A program made the translations under genes and the position numbers. A DNA stretch of 64,000 nt from Oegoconia quadripuncta (Eukaryota; Arthropoda; Insecta; Lepidoptera; Autostichidae), in contig OX438751.1 of the NCBI GenBank assembly GCA_949316235.1, positions 974,413 through 1,038,412 on the forward strand, given 5' to 3'. Of this stretch, positions 10,714-21,900 are shown in pieces (position 1 is the stretch's first letter; each line of letters opens with the position of its first letter). The notes under the pieces were generated by a model that saw only the letters and a program-made list of their open reading frames with translations, made no database searches and had not been told where the DNA came from.

Positions 10714-11510
10714 GTTTATGTACAAGATTATGTCCCGTCTCACTTAAACTGAGCGGAATTTGAATGAAAATAAGAGGTCGTAGTAGTCTCCTAACAAAAT
10801 AATGATTACGAATTCATCAAAACTTATGTGAAAACACAAATTGAAATATAATGATAAATTTTTATACAAAACAATATTAGTGGTTATTTACAGAATATGT
10901 ACACAACGATCAGGTTAGCACTTACATTATTATCACAAAACTTACATCGATGATTAAATCTTAATAATAAATATTCACACTTGAAAATGCATAACAAGTA
11001 ATTCGACAATCCACAGGCAGTAACAGAAACAGTGGAGGACTTATGCGAGACAATTATCGCCTCATAACTTGAGACGATTCACATTTTAGCTTTTTTACAA
11101 GCAGGTTGACTATTTCATCTAATATCTGGTGAAGAGATGACAAGGGATGGAGCACAAGAAACATTGGTAATCTTTTACAAGGTATTCTAAAGACATTCTG
11201 GTGTTGGACCTACCTTCAAAATTTATTTTCGAGAGCCATTGATGTGAATTATACGACACATGTTTATAATTACATATAACAATATTCTATCCTTTTCTAA
11301 TTACACGAGCACAAATCATAATCTCCAAGGAATTTAATCAGTAGTCAGGATTTCTAGAAACCTTTGAGGGTTGTATTTGTTTTTCATTAATTGAAAATGT
11401 TAATATGTTGTTTAATGCGCCTAGCTGTGCGCTAACTCAATTACCTACTTTAACCAAGTGCTGTTGTGCAAAAAAAATATATTACATTTTATATTTCGAA
11501 CGAGACAGGA
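10714..11510. other. No feature recognised
   Basis: AT-rich, no support for exons or for repeats shared within the window. Confidence 0.4.
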
Positions 11511-11514
11511 CTAA

Positions 11515-11875
11515 AATTACATTTCAATAAATTTAAAGATACTATAAAACAGAAACTTATTAAGAAAGCATATTATAAAATATCAGATTATTTAAATGAT
11601 AAACATTCATGGACATGAACAGCCCGTTCGCGTATCCAGGCTATTTCACAATTAACAATGAAATATTATAATATAAAATAATAATTTTGTAACATAAAAA
11701 CCATTTTTTTTTAAAAAGAGCAACCTCTCGAGTTTCGTGCTTGTTCTTCTCAGGGGAAAATTGGCTTTTAAACAAGCAGTAGCTTAAAAAATGTAAAATC
11801 CGACTATTTTAAGTGTACCCTGTGTACCTACAAAATAAAGCATTTTTTGATTTTGATTTTGTCCTTTTTGTGTTC
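11515..11875 (+). mobile_element. LINE 3' fragment (jockey/CR1-like C-terminus, 3'UTR and tail)
   Basis: About 11522-11618 encodes a C-terminus of the form NKFKDTIKQKL..KAYYKISDYLNDKHSW then a stop, the same wording as at 29161, 44880, 48440, 54610 and 62200. The 3'UTR keeps the shared phrase aaagagcaacctctcgagtt and ends in aaataaagcattttttg with a TTTTGATT-type tail. Confidence 0.75.
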
Positions 11876-12269
11876 ACATTATTAGAAAAAGATATGCGAT
11901 TTTTTCAAGCCGAAACTTGACAGATGTGCATAGGCTCTGCTCGAGGCTCATTCCATACGCAAATTACTTAATTCTCTATAAATATTCTATATCCTTAGTC
12001 CTCCTACGCAGTTCCTCTTTTGGCGCATTAAAGGATACTTTAAATTTAAATCTGTTTCTGTTACACCTGTAACATGAGCGTACGCTGGAATGTGCACTGA
12101 AAAACTGTCGCCGTTATGTCTTAAATTCGAGTTATAAAAATATCACCGGCATTTAATGTTCTTAACGTACAATTCTGCGTACACCCACGCCTCAACAGTA
12201 ATCTCACATGTAAGTACTCTTTGAGGTACAGTGTAATTTAAAAATACTTGGCCATTATTACATTAGCGA

Positions 12270-12590
12270 TCAATGTTTTTTTTTTTATATGAGAGGGCGG
12301 CAAACGAGCATGCGGGTCACCTGATGGAAAGCAATCACCGCCGCCCATGGGCACCCGCAACACCAAAAGGGTCACAGATGCGTTGCCGGCCTTTGAGGAA
12401 GGTGTCCACCCCAGAATAAGTAGGGCAGCCTGAGCGATGAGGGATTCTCCAGCAGTGCTGGTACGCTCCTGGGGTACTAACTCTTTAAATACCGCTACCA
12501 TTCTGGAGAGAGACTGGAAGGTGGGCCTCCGGCGCCCTCGCTCACCGGACGAAGCGCAGTGGCAAAATGCCACTACTCAGACGTCGGTCT
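12270..12590 (-). mobile_element. Retroelement 3' tail (poly-A end at 12270)
   Basis: On the minus strand it ends in catgctcgtttgccgccctc followed by tcatataaaaaaaa. The same tail occurs at 63365-63497 (minus) and 55213-55265 (plus). The minus frame translates to a [24 protein letters not shown] phrase that I have seen in moth repeats. Whether it is a LINE tail, SINE or something else is unclear. Confidence 0.55.
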
Positions 12591-12744
12591 TCTGCGAGAT
12601 AATAAACAGGTGATTTATCATACCTTTAATAGGAATACGACAAATAAACCAGTGTTATTCAAAAATAAAATAATAATATATGTAAAGGTGGGTTTAAATT
12701 AAGACAATGCATTACAACTACTCCTACAGGACGATTTATATTGG

Positions 12745-13515
12745 GTCTTTACCAATGAAATTGGAGTTTTTTTTTCTTCTTAATCATATGTACCATTTCC
12801 TGCGATTTTCAAAGCTATATCCAAATTTGTTTTTTATTTAGAAAATGGAATATTATTTCAAGGTTTCACATGAAATATTTTTTAATTTCACATAATAAAA
12901 AAAAATTGAACAGAGCTCTTTTCATCTGCTTCCCATAATCATTTCTTAGATTCGCTGAAACTTTTATAAAGCGGTTACTTTTAAAAATTAACACTCCCCA
13001 CACGTTAATTTTGGGATGATTTGTGGTATGTATTTAGGTCCTTACCTATGAAATTGGCGATTTGTATGAAGAATTTCATTAAGACTGTTTTCTCCATACA
13101 AACATTTTTGATTTTTTTTTTTGGGAACGGTCAATCCAAATTTAGCTAAACTTTGTGTGTATTATCGGATAACATTAAGGTAAGTATAGTTCTCGAGGCG
13201 TAAGCTCAGCTTTGCATTTGTGTGAGTGACGTCAAGCTGCTAGCGGTACAAGAGGTGAAGTGCGGCATGTGCGCGGCAGGGAAGCGACGCGCAGCGGACA
13301 CGCCGCGCCTCAGGCCGCGTTTAAACAATGCGCGGGACGCGCTGCGCCACAAGCCGTATCTCTATCTGTGTGCACTCACACAAATGCAAAGCTGATCTTA
13401 CGCCTCGAGAACTGTATAGGCAGCGTTAATTTTTAAAAGTAACCGCTTTATAAAAGTTTCAGCGAATCTAAGAAATGATTATGAGAAGTACATGAAAAGA
13501 GATTAATTTTTTTTT
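12745..13515. mobile_element. Composite of two inverted halves of a MITE family
   Basis: 12745-12990 (ggtctttaccaatgaaattgg onward) matches the left half of the 63311-63886 element in the same orientation. 13038-13515 (aggtccttacctatgaaattgg onward) matches the right half of that element in reverse. The shared block with gattcgctgaaacttttata therefore appears inverted at 12895-12990 and 13432-13510. A second element is inserted at 13189-13412. Confidence 0.65.
13189..13412. mobile_element. Nested GC-rich MITE, ~224 bp
   Basis: The ends gttctcgaggcgtaagctca and cttacgcctcgagaac are the outer part of about 40-bp inverted repeats (continuing gctttgcatttgtgtgagtg). GTATA flanks both sides and the 63.7-kb copy shows the empty site (aagtttaggcagcg), so this is a clean insertion. 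The interior is strongly GC-rich (gcgcggcagg, gccgcgcctc). Confidence 0.75.
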
Positions 13516-13683
13516 GCAAAATCTTATTTAGAAGAAAATGTGGCCCTTAATGTGTGATCCTCAAAATTCATGAACTATGTAAACGTGCTTCCAAGGCATT
13601 AAACCCCTTCGGAGTACAATAACAATAAGGCATCAAATCGGCCGACTGATTATTGTCACAGTTCTGTGTAGCGTTTCCCATTA

Positions 13684-13959
13684 GACCCGTATTAATAAAC
13701 CATTCTCAAGATTGAGAACAGTCTTGTGACTGGTCTCAAGTAAACGTGTTGATTGATAAACTAACTTGAGTCCTGAAACGCGCGAGCTTACTCAAGCGGT
13801 ACCTACTCACTTGAGAGTTTCACGTATTAATAAACGGAACTCAAGACAATCATCCATTCACCGCTGAGGCTGTGGTAGACCTCAAGATTGGTCTATAAAT
13901 TAGCACGGAGCTTGAGATAGCGTCAACTACTTAAGACGCATCTTGGTTGATACAGCCAT
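13684..13959 (+). mobile_element. CTTGAG-family MITE, copy 4, 3'-truncated
   Basis: Starts acccgtattaataaacc, follows copy 2, and stops at ggttgatacagcc before the terminal repeat. Confidence 0.8.
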
Positions 13960-14533
13960 GCTGTGGTCTCTTAGAACAAATACTCCCGTCCCAATAGAGA
14001 CTAGCGCCACCTAGCCGCCATATGTCATAACTTGTTTATACCATGATTACCATGTAAAATATTTAAAGTCTATATTTTCTCAAAAACAATAAACTATATG
14101 TACCTAAGTATATTTAAAGTGATTTTTTTCTTGCCTAGTTATTAAATTTTCATATTTGAGATAGCATTAGGTTTTGTGAAGGTAAAACACGTAAAGTAAT
14201 GATGATTTGGCAACACTGAGAAAAATGTCGGCTGTCGTTGGATGTGTACGCGCATTTTTTTCACTTTCCATTTTCTCTGAAAATTTAAAGTATTTCCCGT
14301 GTGATTTGGTGATTGTGATGTGCATTTGCTCCTAATGGTGTCGAGTTTAGCTTTGGTTCCTCCACCTTTAGTCGAGATTGTATGTGAGATAGGACTCTGT
14401 GAGACAGGACTCCCAAGTGTATTTTTGTCTTTTTCCTTATGTTTTTGTTTGGTATTAATTTTATTCCCACGGTTATATATGATGATAGTTATTGTTTGCT
14501 TTTCTTAAATAAAATTTGTGTGTTAAATCGTGT
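13960..14533. other. No feature recognised; downstream of MARVEL gene A
   Basis: AT-rich DNA past the probable 3' end of gene A. Two 61-62-codon frames overlap on opposite strands and have no recognisable content. Confidence 0.4.
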
Positions 14534-14539
14534 TTTATT
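14534..14539 (-). terminator. Candidate poly(A) signal of MARVEL gene A
   Basis: AATAAA on the minus strand, 288 nt past the stop codon. A second AATAAA lies closer, at 14585-14590. Which is used cannot be told from sequence. Confidence 0.4.
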
Positions 14540-14570
14540 GTATACCGATACCTAACTAGATTATATGTGT

Positions 14571-14667
14571 AGTTACTTCGGAGGTTTATTTTCGATGACA
14601 GCATTGAAATTTTGATGAAACAATTGAAATTTCAATGTTTCATTGAAAATAAATCTCTGAAGTAACT
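14571..14667. repeat. 97-bp near-perfect hairpin in the predicted 3'UTR of gene A
   Basis: The arms agttacttcggaggtttatt and its mirror aaataaatctctgaagtaact differ at only a few positions, and the centre (attgaaatttcaat) is itself palindromic. It lies 160-256 nt beyond the stop codon of gene A. It looks like a minimal MITE. Confidence 0.75.
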
Positions 14668-14826
14668 ATCAAGCTGCCAGGTTTAGGTAGGTACGGCTAG
14701 GTTTCATGACGTTGACGAGGTTAGTTACACATCATTGCGGATAGATGGCGCTGTGAACCCAAGTCGCTTGCAAACGCCAACATACCCGTCTATCTCCGTA
14801 TATACATTGTAGTCTTTGGCCTGACC

Positions 14827-14964
14827 CTAAGGCAGCGCGGAACCAGTGGTGTGCTCCTGCTTGGCCGTCACGCGTTGGCCTTGCGCTAAATCGCCTGCTT
14901 TCAGCGCCTTCGCTTTGATAAATGCGTCCGCTCCGTACACCACCATCGCCAAATAGCTGAAGAA
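14827..14964 (-). CDS. MARVEL gene A, coding exon 3 (C-terminal)
   Basis: On the minus strand the acceptor ttaattccag is followed by an in-frame 45-codon segment and TAG. It begins FFSYLAMVVYGADAFIKAKA, the fourth membrane helix, and ends in a basic cytosolic tail containing LAQGQRV and KQEHTTGSALP. The matching exon of gene B begins FFGFVATAAYGIDCFLK and has LAQGSRV and KQTTS, so both helix and tail are conserved. The exon is too short to stand out as an open frame; it was found by this homology. It lies 20 kb from the preceding exon. Confidence 0.85.
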   Translation of the reverse strand, partial: FFSYLAMVVYGADAFIKAKALKAGDLAQGQRVTAKQEHTTGSALP

Positions 14965-15984
14965 CTGGAATTAAATTATTAAGGGGTTAGAAATACATAC
15001 ATAAATATTCGACGCAACAATTATTCTGCTTGGTGTTATTCTTACGAAAAAAAAAAACAAAAATTAAGTACAACTGTTACAACTTATAATAGAGTTGTAT
15101 GTGTATCTGTACCACAAATGGGCCATCGCTCAGTGTGGATCCTCACCTATAGCGGTAAGACACTGATTTTCAGCTAGTGCCCTGCGAGAGAAAACGAGGG
15201 TAGGGTACCATAAGTGTGTATTCTATAAAGATCATGTTGTACGGTGGTGTATAGTAATTGTATGGATCATAATGATAGGTTTATTAATGTGTGTTTTGTT
15301 GGAACCAAATTAAAAATCTTCAATCGCAACTTCCATCAAGATACAACTCAGAGACTGTTTAGGATTCCTTTTAAGCAGATATATACATTGACTCTCTGCG
15401 TGTATAATAGGAAGTACTTTGAGGAGCTATTCATAATTCGAGCCCACTACTTGTAACGTCTGGTGCTCAACCAGGTTTTCCTCAGAGGTATGACGTGGGC
15501 TCCTTCATGAAGCCCATGAACAGAGCTGTCAATGGTCGTTTGTCAAATTTGTGGACCGCTTTTATCGTCAAACAAGTATTCCTTCAGTCAAAAATAAAAA
15601 GAAAATACTAAGTTGGTACAGATGCTGACACGGAAAGTGCTTGCACGGTTAATGAGCGTAGCTTCACACACATTCCATGACGACTATAAATCGATTACCG
15701 CAGAGCTCGGCTGCTCACGTTTCTTGTTAATGTCTGTACTTGTTTTTCATAGTATTAAATCAGTAGGTAGCCTAATCTAATAGCTATTCGAAGGCCCGTA
15801 TTTCAGAATGTTGCTCAAGCGTAGATCTGCGCTTGAGGATAGTTAGAAAGAGATATTATACAAATTACATAAAGCTGTGCCTTTTTAAATGTGAGTAACA
15901 TTCTGTAATACGGGATGTTTTTATATAGTGGGACAGATGTTGTTGTTACTCAAAGAGGACATAACCACTTGGTGCTAGTGTAGT
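14965..15984 (-). other. Intron of gene A upstream of the satellite array
   Basis: About 1 kb of intron between the last exon and the array. I see no shared repeat and no second exon. The 70-codon frame at 15244 looks accidental. Confidence 0.5.
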
Positions 15985-18900
15985 ATAACAAACTTCTCTA
16001 AAAATGTCCTTAGGGCGTGTGTGATTAACAAACTTCTCTAAAAATGTCCTTAGGGCGTGTGTGATTAACAAACTTCTCTAAAAATGTCCTTAGGGCGTGT
16101 GTGATTAACAAACTTCTCTAAAAATGTCCTTAGGGCGTGTGTGATTAACAAACTTCTCTAAAAATGTCCTTAGGGCGTGTGTGATTAACAAACTTCTCTA
16201 AAAATGTCGTTAGGGCGTGTGTGATTAACAAACTTCTCTAAAAATGTCGTTAGGGCGTGTGCGATTAACAAACTTCTCTAAAAATGTCCTTAGGGCGTGT
16301 GTGATTAACAAACTTCTCTAAAAATGTCCTTAGGGCGTGTGTGATTAACAAACTTCTCTAAAAATGTCCTTAGGGCGTGTGTGATTAACAAACTTCTCTA
16401 AAAATGTCCTTAGGGCGTGTGTGATTAACAAACTTCTCTAAAAATGTCCTTAGGGCGTGTGTGATTAACAAACTTCTCTAAAAATGTCCTTAGGGCGTGT
16501 GTGATTAACAAACTTCTCTAAAAATGTCCTTAGGGCGTGTGTGATTAACAAACTTCTCTAAAAATGTCCTTAGGGCGTGTGTGATTAACAAACTTCTCTA
16601 AAAATGTCGTTAGGGCGTGTGTGATTAACAAACTTCTCTAAAAATGTCGTTAGGGCGTGTGCGATTAACAAACTTCTCTAAAAATGTCCTTAGGGCGTGT
16701 GTGATTAACAAACTTCTCTAAAAATGTCCTTAGGGCGTGTGTGATTAACAAACTTCTCTAAAAATGTCCTTAGGGTGTCTGTGATTAACAAACTTCTCTA
16801 AAAATGTCCTTAGGGCGTGTGTGATTAACAAACTTCTCTAAAAATGTCCTTAGGGCGTGTGTGATTAACAAACTTCTCTAAAAATGTCCTTAGGGCGTGT
16901 GTGATTAACAAACTTCTCTAAAAATGTCGTTAGGGCGTGTGCGATTAACAAACTTCTCTAAAAATGTCCTTAGGGTGTCTGTGATTAACAAACTTCTCTA
17001 AAAATGTCCTTAGGGCGTGTGTGATTAACAAACTTCTCTAAAAATGTCGTTAGGGCGTGTGCGATTAACAAACTTCTCTAAAAATGTCCTTAGGGTGTCT
17101 GTGATTAACAAACTTCTCTAAAAATGTCCTTAGGGCGTGTGTGATTAACAAACTTCTCTAAAAATGTCCTTAGGGCGTGTGTGATTAACAAACTTCTCTA
17201 AAAATGTCCTTAGGGCGTGTGTGATTAACAAACTTCTCTAAAAATGTCGTTAGGGCGTGTGCGATTAACAAACTTCTCTAAAAATGTCCTTAGGGTGTCT
17301 GTGATTAACAAACTTCTCTAAAAATGTCCTTAGGGCGTGTGTGATTAACAAACTTCTCTAAAAATGTCGTTAGGGCGTGTGCGATTAACAAACTTCTCTA
17401 AAAATGTCCTTAGGGTGTCTGTGATTAACAAACTTCTCTAAAAATGTCCTTAGGGCGTGTGTGATTAACAAACTTCTCTAAAAATGTCCTTAGGGCGTGT
17501 GCGATTAACAAACTTCTCTAAAAATGTCCTTAGGGTGTCTGTGATTAACAAACTTCTCTAAAAATGTCCTTAGGGCGTGTGTGATTAACAAACTTCTCTA
17601 AAAATGTCCTTAGGGCGTGTGTGATTAACAAACTTCTCTAAAAATGTCGTTAGGGCGTGTGCGATTAACAAACTTCTCTAAAAATGTCCTTAGGGTGTCT
17701 GTGATTAACAAACTTCTCTAAAAATGTCCTTAGGGTGTCTGTGATTAACAAACTTCTCTAAAAATGTCGTTAGGGCGTGTGCGATTAACAAACTTCTCTA
17801 AAAATGTCCTTAGGGTGTCTGTGATTAACAAACTTCTCTAAAAATGTCGTTAGGGCGTGTGCGATTAACAAACTTCTCTAAAAATGTCCTTAGGGCGTGT
17901 GTGATTAACAAACTTCTCTAAAAATGTCGTTAGGGCGTGTGCGATTAACAAACTTCTCTAAAAATGTCCTTAGGGTGTCTGTGATTAACAAACTTCTCTA
18001 AAAATGTCCTTAGGGTGTCTGTGATTAACAAACTTCTCTAAAAATGTCGTTAGGGCGTGTGCGATTAACAAACTTCTCTAAAAATGTCCTTAGGGTGTCT
18101 GTGATTAACAAACTTCTCTAAAAATGTCGTTAGGGCGTGTGCGATTAACAAACTTCTCTAAAAATGTCCTTAGGGCGTGTGTGATTAACAAACTTCTCTA
18201 AAAATGTCCTTAGGGCGTGTGTGATTAACAAACTTCTCTAAAAATGTCCTTAGGGCGTGTGTGATTAACAAACTTCTCTAAAAATGTCGTTAGGGCGTGT
18301 GTGATTAACAAACTTCTCTAAAAATGTCGTTAGGGCGTGTGCGATTAACAAACTTCTCTAAAAATGTCCTTAGGGCGTGTGTGATTAACAAACTTCTCTA
18401 AAAATGTCCTTAGGGCGTGTGTGATTAACAAACTTCTCTAAAAATGTCCTTAGGGTGTCTGTGATTAACAAACTTCTCTAAAAATGTCCTTAGGGCGTGT
18501 GTGATTAACAAACTTCTCTAAAAATGTCCTTAGGGCGTGTGTGATTAACAAACTTCTCTAAAAATGTCCTTAGGGCGTGTGTGATTAACAAACTTCTCTA
18601 AAAATGTCGTTAGGGCGTGTGCGATTAACAAACTTCTCTAAAAATGTCCTTAGGGTGTCTGTGATTAACAAACTTCTCTAAAAATGTCCTTAGGGCGTGT
18701 GTGATTAACAAACTTCTCTAAAAATGTCGTTAGGGCGTGTGCGATTAACAAACTTCTCTAAAAATGTCCTTAGGGTGTCTGTGATTAACAAACTTCTCTA
18801 AAAATGTCCTTAGGGCGTGTGTGATTAACAAACTTCTCTAAAAATGTCCTTAGGGCGTGTGTGATTAACAAACTTCTCTAAAAATGTCCTTAGGGCGTGT

Positions 18901-21900
18901 GTGATTAACAAACTTCTCTAAAAATGTCGTTAGGGCGTGTGCGATTAACAAACTTCTCTAAAAATGTCCTTAGGGTGTCTGTGATTAACAAACTTCTCTA
19001 AAAATGTCCTTAGGGCGTGTGTGATTAACAAACTTCTCTAAAAATGTCCTTAGGGTGTCTGTGATTAACAAACTTCTCTAAAAATGTCCTTAGGGCGTGT
19101 GTGATTAACAAACTTCTCTAAAAATGTCCTTAGGGCGTGTGTGATTAACAAACTTCTCTAAAAATGTCCTTAGGGCGTGTGTGATTAACAAACTTCTCTA
19201 AAAATGTCGTTAGGGCGTGTGCGATTAACAAACTTCTCTAAAAATGTCCTTAGGGTGTCTGTGATTAACAAACTTCTCTAAAAATGTCCTTAGGGCGTGT
19301 GTGATTAACAAACTTCTCTAAAAATGTCGTTAGGGCGTGTGCGATTAACAAACTTCTCTAAAAATGTCCTTAGGGTGTCTGTGATTAACAAACTTCTCTA
19401 AAAATGTCCTTAGGGCGTGTGTGATTAACAAACTTCTCTAAAAATGTCCTTAGGGCGTGTGTGATTAACAAACTTCTCTAAAAATGTCGTTAGGGCGTGT
19501 GTGATTAACAAACTTCTCTAAAAATGTCCTTAGGGCGTGTGTGATTAACAAACTTCTCTAAAAATGTCCTTAGGGCGTGTGTGATTAACAAACTTCTCTA
19601 AAAATGTCGTTAGGGCGTGTGCGATTAACAAACTTCTCTAAAAATGTCCTTAGGGTGTCTGTGATTAACAAACTTCTCTAAAAATGTCCTTAGGGCGTGT
19701 GTGATTAACAAACTTCTCTAAAAATGTCCTTAGGGCGTGTGTGATTAACAAACTTCTCTAAAAATGTCCTTAGGGCGTGTGTGATTAACAAACTTCTCTA
19801 AAAATGTCGTTAGGGCGTGTGCGATTAACAAACTTCTCTAAAAATGTCCTTAGGGTGTCTGTGATTAACAAACTTCTCTAAAAATGTCCTTAGGGCGTGT
19901 GTGATTAACAAACTTCTCTAAAAATGTCCTTAGGGTGTCTGTGATTAACAAACTTCTCTAAAAATGTCCTTAGGGCGTGTGTGATTAACAAACTTCTCTA
20001 AAAATGTCCTTAGGGCGTGTGTGATTAACAAACTTCTCTAAAAATGTCCTTAGGGCGTGTGTGATTAACAAACTTCTCTAAAAATGTCGTTAGGGCGTGT
20101 GCGATTAACAAACTTCTCTAAAAATGTCCTTAGGGTGTCTGTGATTAACAAACTTCTCTAAAAATGTCCTTAGGGCGTGTGTGATTAACAAACTTCTCTA
20201 AAAATGTCGTTAGGGCGTGTGCGATTAACAAACTTCTCTAAAAATGTCCTTAGGGTGTCTGTGATTAACAAACTTCTCTAAAAATGTCCTTAGGGCGTGT
20301 GTGATTAACAAACTTCTCTAAAAATGTCCTTAGGGCGTGTGTGATTAACAAACTTCTCTAAAAATGTCGTTAGGGCGTGTGTGATTAACAAACTTCTCTA
20401 AAAATGTCCTTAGGGCGTGTGTGATTAACAAACTTCTCTAAAAATGTCCTTAGGGCGTGTGTGATTAACAAACTTCTCTAAAAATGTCGTTAGGGCGTGT
20501 GCGATTAACAAACTTCTCTAAAAATGTCCTTAGGGTGTCTGTGATTAACAAACTTCTCTAAAAATGTCCTTAGGGCGTGTGTGATTAACAAACTTCTCTA
20601 AAAATGTCCTTAGGGTGTCTGTGATTAACAAACTTCTCTAAAAATGTCCTTAGGGCGTGTGTGATTAACAAACTTCTCTAAAAATGTCCTTAGGGCGTGT
20701 GTGATTAACAAACTTCTCTAAAAATGTCCTTAGGGCGTGTGTGATTAACAAACTTCTCTAAAAATGTCGTTAGGGCGTGTGCGATTAACAAACTTCTCTA
20801 AAAATGTCCTTAGGGTGTCTGTGATTAACAAACTTCTCTAAAAATGTCCTTAGGGCGTGTGTGATTAACAAACTTCTCTAAAAATGTCGTTAGGGCGTGT
20901 GCGATTAACAAACTTCTCTAAAAATGTCCTTAGGGTGTCTGTGATTAACAAACTTCTCTAAAAATGTCCTTAGGGCGTGTGTGATTAACAAACTTCTCTA
21001 AAAATGTCCTTAGGGCGTGTGTGATTAACAAACTTCTCTAAAAATGTCGTTAGGGCGTGTGCGATTAACAAACTTCTCTAAAAATGTCCTTAGGGTGTCT
21101 GTGATTAACAAACTTCTCTAAAAATGTCCTTAGGGTGTCTGTGATTAACAAACTTCTCTAAAAATGTCGTTAGGGCGTGTGCGATTAACAAACTTCTCTA
21201 AAAATGTCCTTAGGGTGTCTGTGATTAACAAACTTCTCTAAAAATGTCGTTAGGGCGTGTGCGATTAACAAACTTCTCTAAAAATGTCCTTAGGGCGTGT
21301 GTGATTAACAAACTTCTCTAAAAATGTCGTTAGGGCGTGTGCGATTAACAAACTTCTCTAAAAATGTCCTTAGGGTGTCTGTGATTAACAAACTTCTCTA
21401 AAAATGTCCTTAGGGTGTCTGTGATTAACAAACTTCTCTAAAAATGTCGTTAGGGCGTGTGCGATTAACAAACTTCTCTAAAAATGTCCTTAGGGTGTCT
21501 GTGATTAACAAACTTCTCTAAAAATGTCGTTAGGGCGTGTGCGATTAACAAACTTCTCTAAAAATGTCCTTAGGGCGTGTGTGATTAACAAACTTCTCTA
21601 AAAATGTCCTTAGGGCGTGTGTGATTAACAAACTTCTCTAAAAATGTCCTTAGGGCGTGTGTGATTAACAAACTTCTCTAAAAATGTCGTTAGGGCGTGT
21701 GTGATTAACAAACTTCTCTAAAAATGTCGTTAGGGCGTGTGCGATTAACAAACTTCTCTAAAAATGTCCTTAGGGCGTGTGTGATTAACAAACTTCTCTA
21801 AAAATGTCCTTAGGGCGTGTGTGATTAACAAACTTCTCTAAAAATGTCCTTAGGGTGTCTGTGATTAACAAACTTCTCTAAAAATGTCCTTAGGGCGTGT

